Assembly: GCA_025928535.1 (NCBI GenBank)
Contig: JAICJJ010000070.1
Span: 1-9,436, forward strand
DNA from: Thermomicrobiales bacterium
Lineage (GTDB): Bacteria > Chloroflexota > Chloroflexia > Thermomicrobiales > UBA6265
Reading direction: 5' to 3'
DNA: 9,436 nucleotides
Made by a program: the position numbers and the translations under genes. Every line of letters begins with the position of its first letter. Position 1 is the stretch's first letter. Below are positions 7,635-9,436 of the stretch, one piece after another. The notes beneath the pieces are model-generated. The model was not told the DNA's origin. It searched no databases and saw nothing but the letters and a program-made list of their open reading frames with translations.

Positions 7635-8710
7635 CGGTGTCGCTCGTCCTCCGTCGCCGCATCCCCGCCAACCGGCACGACCTCCTCGCAGCCAAGATCA
7701 TGGTATGCCAAGGCGAGGCAACCGAGACATGCCTGCCAAGAGCCGCTGCCGGCGCGGCGCAAGCGGAGCGGCGAGATGAGGCGGCGGGCGACGCCGCGCC
7801 GGTAGTCGTCCCAGCAGGCGTCCCAGTCATATTCCTCGATTCCCGCCGCCAACAGATTCGCGTGATAGCGGGCGACGAGCGCTCGTTCGCGCTCGCGGCG
7901 AAGATCAGGCAACGACCGCATGGCGATCAGCGCGACGAGGTCGTTTGGTCCGGCGCCGATCGACCAACTTTCCCAATCGAGCAGGATGGTCCGCCCGGCG
8001 CCCACCGGATGCAAAAAATTCCAGGGATGGCTGTCGCCATGGAGGAGCGTGACCGGGACGGCGGACGGCGTGGCCAGCAAGGCGGGATAGGCCGCGGCGA
8101 CTTCACGGAGCGCGCGGCGAGTCTCGGCGGCGACGCGGTCGTCCAGCTCCGCCAGAAAGTCCGCGACCAGGCGGCGCGCCGATCGCGTCCGCGCCGCGAT
8201 CCCGGCCGGGGGCGGCAAGCCGTCGCGCAGCGCCAACTGATTCCACCACGCGGCGTGGACGCTCGCCAGCCGGTCGACGGCGGCTTCGGCTTCGCCGGAC
8301 GTCGGCGGCAAGCCGCGCGGCGTCGGCGCATGCGAGCGCGAGCAATCTTCGAGCAGAAGATGGCTCCGCCCGGTCGCCTCGTCCCAGGAGGCGGCGTACG
8401 CCCGCGGGGCAGGCGATTCCGCCATGGCCGGGGCGATGGCGGCGTAGAACTCATGCTCCTTGCGACGTCGCCGGCGCATCGTCACGCCGGCCGGGCCTGG
8501 GCGCGCCAGTTTCAGCACCAGCGATGGCGGTCGTTCCCCGGCGGCGTCCGGCGCGTAGGCGATCCGGATGCGCAGCAGGTTGGAGAACGACTTGCGGCGG
8601 AGCGCATCGATCTCGATAGCGTCCACCGCGCCAGCGGTGAGCGCGCCCGCGTGTCGCAACGTCGCGGCCAGCCAGTCGCGCGTGATGGCGGCGTGATCCG
8701 GCAAGACCAT
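7631..8710 (-). CDS. APH-fold phosphotransferase (aminoglycoside phosphotransferase/small-molecule kinase family)
   Basis: A 359-residue cytosolic kinase-like enzyme with the aminoglycoside phosphotransferase fold. Seen: SLVLKLARP (63-71) with the candidate ATP-binding Lys K67; RRRKEHEFYAAI (81-92), giving the partner Glu (E85 or E87); hinge-like LLLEDC (118-123); LLHGDSHPWNFL (222-233), the catalytic HGDxxxxN Brenner motif with D226 and N231; and ILLDWESWSIGAGPNDLVAL (242-261), with D245 as the metal-binding Asp. All key residues are intact. Relatives phosphorylate aminoglycosides, choline, homoserine, methylthioribose or steroid-like alcohols. The ending resembles the broader 'DUF1679/ecdysteroid kinase-like' group more than classical resistance enzymes, but this is a by-eye impression. 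The ATG at 8710 has GAGAGA just upstream. It is the first gene of the minus-strand operon, divergent from the exported protein at 8842. Confidence 0.9.
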   Translation of the reverse strand: MVLPDHAAITRDWLAATLRHAGALTAGAVDAIEIDALRRKSFSNLLRIRIAYAPDAAGERPPSLVLKLARPGPAGVTMRRRRRKEHEFYAAIAPAMAESPAPRAYAASWDEATGRSHLLLEDCSRSHAPTPRGLPPTSGEAEAAVDRLASVHAAWWNQLALRDGLPPPAGIAARTRSARRLVADFLAELDDRVAAETRRALREVAAAYPALLATPSAVPVTLLHGDSHPWNFLHPVGAGRTILLDWESWSIGAGPNDLVALIAMRSLPDLRRERERALVARYHANLLAAGIEEYDWDACWDDYRRGVARRLISPLRLRRAGSGSWQACLGCLALAYHDLGCEEVVPVGGDAATEDERHR

Positions 8711-8733
8711 TTCATCTCTCTTTCATGGAACGG

Positions 8734-8762
8734 TTGACTTCATGATCGGCTCATCCTAGAGT
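8734..8762 (+). promoter_or_regulatory. Sigma-70-type promoter for the small exported protein
   Basis: TTGACT (8734-8739) and TAGAGT (8757-8762) are separated by 17 bp, matching TTGACA/TATAAT at 5 and 4 of 6 positions. Transcription would begin near 8769, giving a leader of about 70 nt before the ATG at 8842. It lies in the divergent gap, with its -35 only 24 bases from the oppositely oriented kinase start, so the two promoters could interfere. Confidence 0.45.
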
Positions 8763-8766
8763 CGAA

Positions 8767-8790
8767 GCCGCCGTCGCCCACGATGGCGGC
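8767..8790 (+). promoter_or_regulatory. 10 bp hairpin at the predicted 5' end of the leader
   Basis: GCCGCCGTCG (8767-8776) pairs with CGATGGCGGC (8781-8790) around a CCCA loop: nine Watson-Crick pairs and one G-U. It starts almost exactly at the predicted transcription start, so it could be a 5' stabilising stem-loop. As DNA it could also be an operator. Both roles are inference. Confidence 0.4.
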
Positions 8791-8841
8791 GGATGGCCGG
8801 GCCTGGAGGCGGATGCGTTGCGCGCAGACCGGGAGGGAACC

Positions 8842-9195
8842 ATGATCGACGATACGGATGACATCGGATTGATCGGTCCTGAGGAATTCGGCGTCGCTCG
8901 TCGGACCGTCGCAAAAGGCATTGCGGCGGCAACCTTGGCTGGTTTGTTCGGCGCGGCCGCCGTCACGTCCGGACGCGCCTCGAGCGGCGACGACGACCAG
9001 GGCGACGACGATCAGGGAGACGACGACCAGGGCGAAGACGCCAACGACGACGATCAGGGCGAAGACACGAACGACGACGACCAGGGCGAGGATACGGACG
9101 ACGACGACTCCGGCGGAACTGGCGGCGCCCCGACCGGCAAGAGCAAGGGAAAGGGCAAGGGGAAAGGCAAAGGCAAGGGCCATCGCAAGCACTGA
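8842..9195 (+). CDS. Small exported protein with Asp-rich repeat and Gly-Lys tail
   Basis: A 117-residue protein of no family I recognise. The ATG at 8842 is chosen because GGGAGGG (8831-8837) lies four bases upstream; an in-frame TTG at 8818 is less likely. Seen: a polar N-terminus; then ARRTVAK (19-25) with a twin Arg; then a weakly hydrophobic Ala/Gly stretch GIAAATLAGLFGAAAV (26-41) and a possible cleavage site after GRA (44-46). This looks like a Tat signal peptide, although the motif lacks the usual Phe-Leu. The mature part is DDDQG twice, DDDQGED(A/T)(N/D) three times (50-86), a partial unit, then GTGGAPTGKSKGKGKGKGKGKGH (92-114). It has no cysteine. A strongly acidic block joined to a strongly basic block suggests metal (for example calcium), phosphate or surface-polymer binding, or self-association; none is shown. 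It is expressed from its own promoter, away from the kinase operon. Confidence 0.82.
   Translation: MIDDTDDIGLIGPEEFGVARRTVAKGIAAATLAGLFGAAAVTSGRASSGDDDQGDDDQGDDDQGEDANDDDQGEDTNDDDQGEDTDDDDSGGTGGAPTGKSKGKGKGKGKGKGHRKH
8989..9117 (+). repeat. In-frame tandem repeat (15 bp and 27 bp units)
   Basis: Two 15 bp units encoding DDDQG are followed by three 27 bp units encoding DDDQGED(A/T)(N/D), then a partial unit DDDSGG. Units differ mostly at third positions (GAC/GAT, GGC/GGA, GAA/GAG), so the protein pattern is conserved better than the DNA. The longer unit looks like the shorter one plus four residues. Copy number is likely to vary between strains. Confidence 0.85.
9136..9183 (+). repeat. Gly-Lys hexanucleotide repeat
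   Basis: A run of about seven Gly-Lys dipeptide codons (GGC/GGG/GGA AAG/AAA), interrupted once by AGC, forms the basic tail of the small exported protein. Purine-only stretches of this kind are prone to slippage. Confidence 0.7.
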
Positions 9196-9230
9196 GCGAG
9201 CCTCCTCGTTCCGCCCAGGCATGTGACGCA

Positions 9231-9290
9231 GACGCGGCGGCGGCAGGGGGGCCAGGGGCAGCCGCGGCTGCGGCGGGGGCGGGCGGTCGG
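9231..9290 (+). other. Very GC-rich low-complexity stretch before the SDR fragment
   Basis: Sixty bases made almost wholly of G and C (GCGGCGGCGGCAGGGGGGCC..., then GCGGCTGCGGCGGGGGCGGG). I see no gene, promoter or ribosome binding site in it. In the frame that joins the SDR fragment it reads as Gly/Ala only. The composition is unlike the neighbouring gaps and sits exactly where the SDR reading frame loses its expected N-terminal half, so it may mark a faulty assembly join or an unstable sequence. Confidence 0.5.
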
Positions 9291-9436
9291 GTGGCGCGCG
9301 CCCTGCCCGCGCTGGAAGCCTCGGGCCACGGCGTCATCCTGAACATCACCTCGGTCCATGGCTCCGGCGGCGCGCCGAACCATGTCGCCTACGCCGCCAC
9401 GAAAGGGGCGATCATCGCCTTCACCCGCGGCCTGGC
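9291..9436 (+). CDS. Short-chain dehydrogenase/reductase fragment lacking its N-terminal cofactor-binding half
   Basis: From the GTG at 9291 the frame reads VARALPALEASGHGVILNIT and continues open to the window edge. Seen: S21, Y34 and K38 in NITSVHG and YAATK, with the 13-residue Ser-Tyr and 4-residue Tyr-Lys spacing of the classical SDR catalytic triad, then GAIIAFTRGLA. These residues lie near position 140-155 of a normal 250-residue SDR. The glycine-rich NAD(P) motif (TGxxxGIG) and the NNAG region should be about 130 residues upstream, but only about 95 bases separate this from the previous stop, and no frame there encodes them. The gene is therefore decapitated, or joined wrongly in assembly. 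The GTG start is nominal with no ribosome binding site. The C-terminus runs off the window. Confidence 0.6.
   Translation, partial: MARALPALEASGHGVILNITSVHGSGGAPNHVAYAATKGAIIAFTRGL

Noticed and set aside
7631..8710. Aminoglycoside resistance gene
   Set aside because: The APH-fold motifs are present, but the fold covers many metabolic kinases and nothing here fixes an antibiotic substrate.
8989..9117. CRISPR or other non-coding array
   Set aside because: Units are 15 and 27 bp, contiguous and in frame with no spacers; this is a protein-coding repeat.

Overview
This 9.4 kb window is high-GC bacterial DNA with tightly packed genes and no RNA gene, insertion sequence or CRISPR array that I can see. 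The organism cannot be fixed from the sequence. GC content, Shine-Dalgarno spacing and gene mix would fit Chloroflexota (for example Thermomicrobia) or Actinomycetota, and I hold this only weakly. Nearly every gene casts long open shadow frames, so calls rest on protein families, ribosome binding sites and gene overlaps rather than ORF length.

Left part (1-4549): an ion and solute transport block. A CPA1-type cation/proton antiporter runs leftward out of the window (start at 785). From a 129 bp shared upstream region a second gene runs rightward (915-2309). It encodes an unusual membrane protein whose last 340 residues look like a prokaryotic pentameric ligand-gated ion channel, preceded by three extra transmembrane helices. 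A 284 bp gap follows, holding a C-rich/G-quadruplex tract, a GC hairpin and a structured leader. Then comes a 651-residue APC-superfamily permease (2594-4549), distantly reminiscent of KimA/KUP potassium importers and amino-acid permeases.

Middle (4551-4650): a 100 bp imperfect inverted repeat lies between two convergent genes. It looks like a dispersed REP/MITE-type intergenic element and probably also terminates transcription from both sides.

Right-centre (8710 down to 4656, minus strand): a likely operon, in transcription order: APH-fold phosphotransferase, GNAT acetyltransferase, IPP-isomerase-like Nudix hydrolase, M20 metallopeptidase/deacylase, and a 167-residue protein of unknown function. 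The first three genes are joined by two ATGA stop/start overlaps, so their translation is probably coupled. Together they suggest modification or salvage of a small molecule, but the substrate cannot be read from the sequence.

Right end (8711-9436): a divergent promoter region with a recognisable -35/-10 pair and a 10 bp leader hairpin serves a small Tat-like exported protein. That protein has an Asp-rich repeat followed by a Gly-Lys tail. The last 146 bases encode the catalytic Ser-Tyr-Lys part of a short-chain dehydrogenase without its NAD(P)-binding half. It is preceded by 60 bases of very GC-rich low-complexity sequence, which suggests either a decayed gene or a faulty assembly join.
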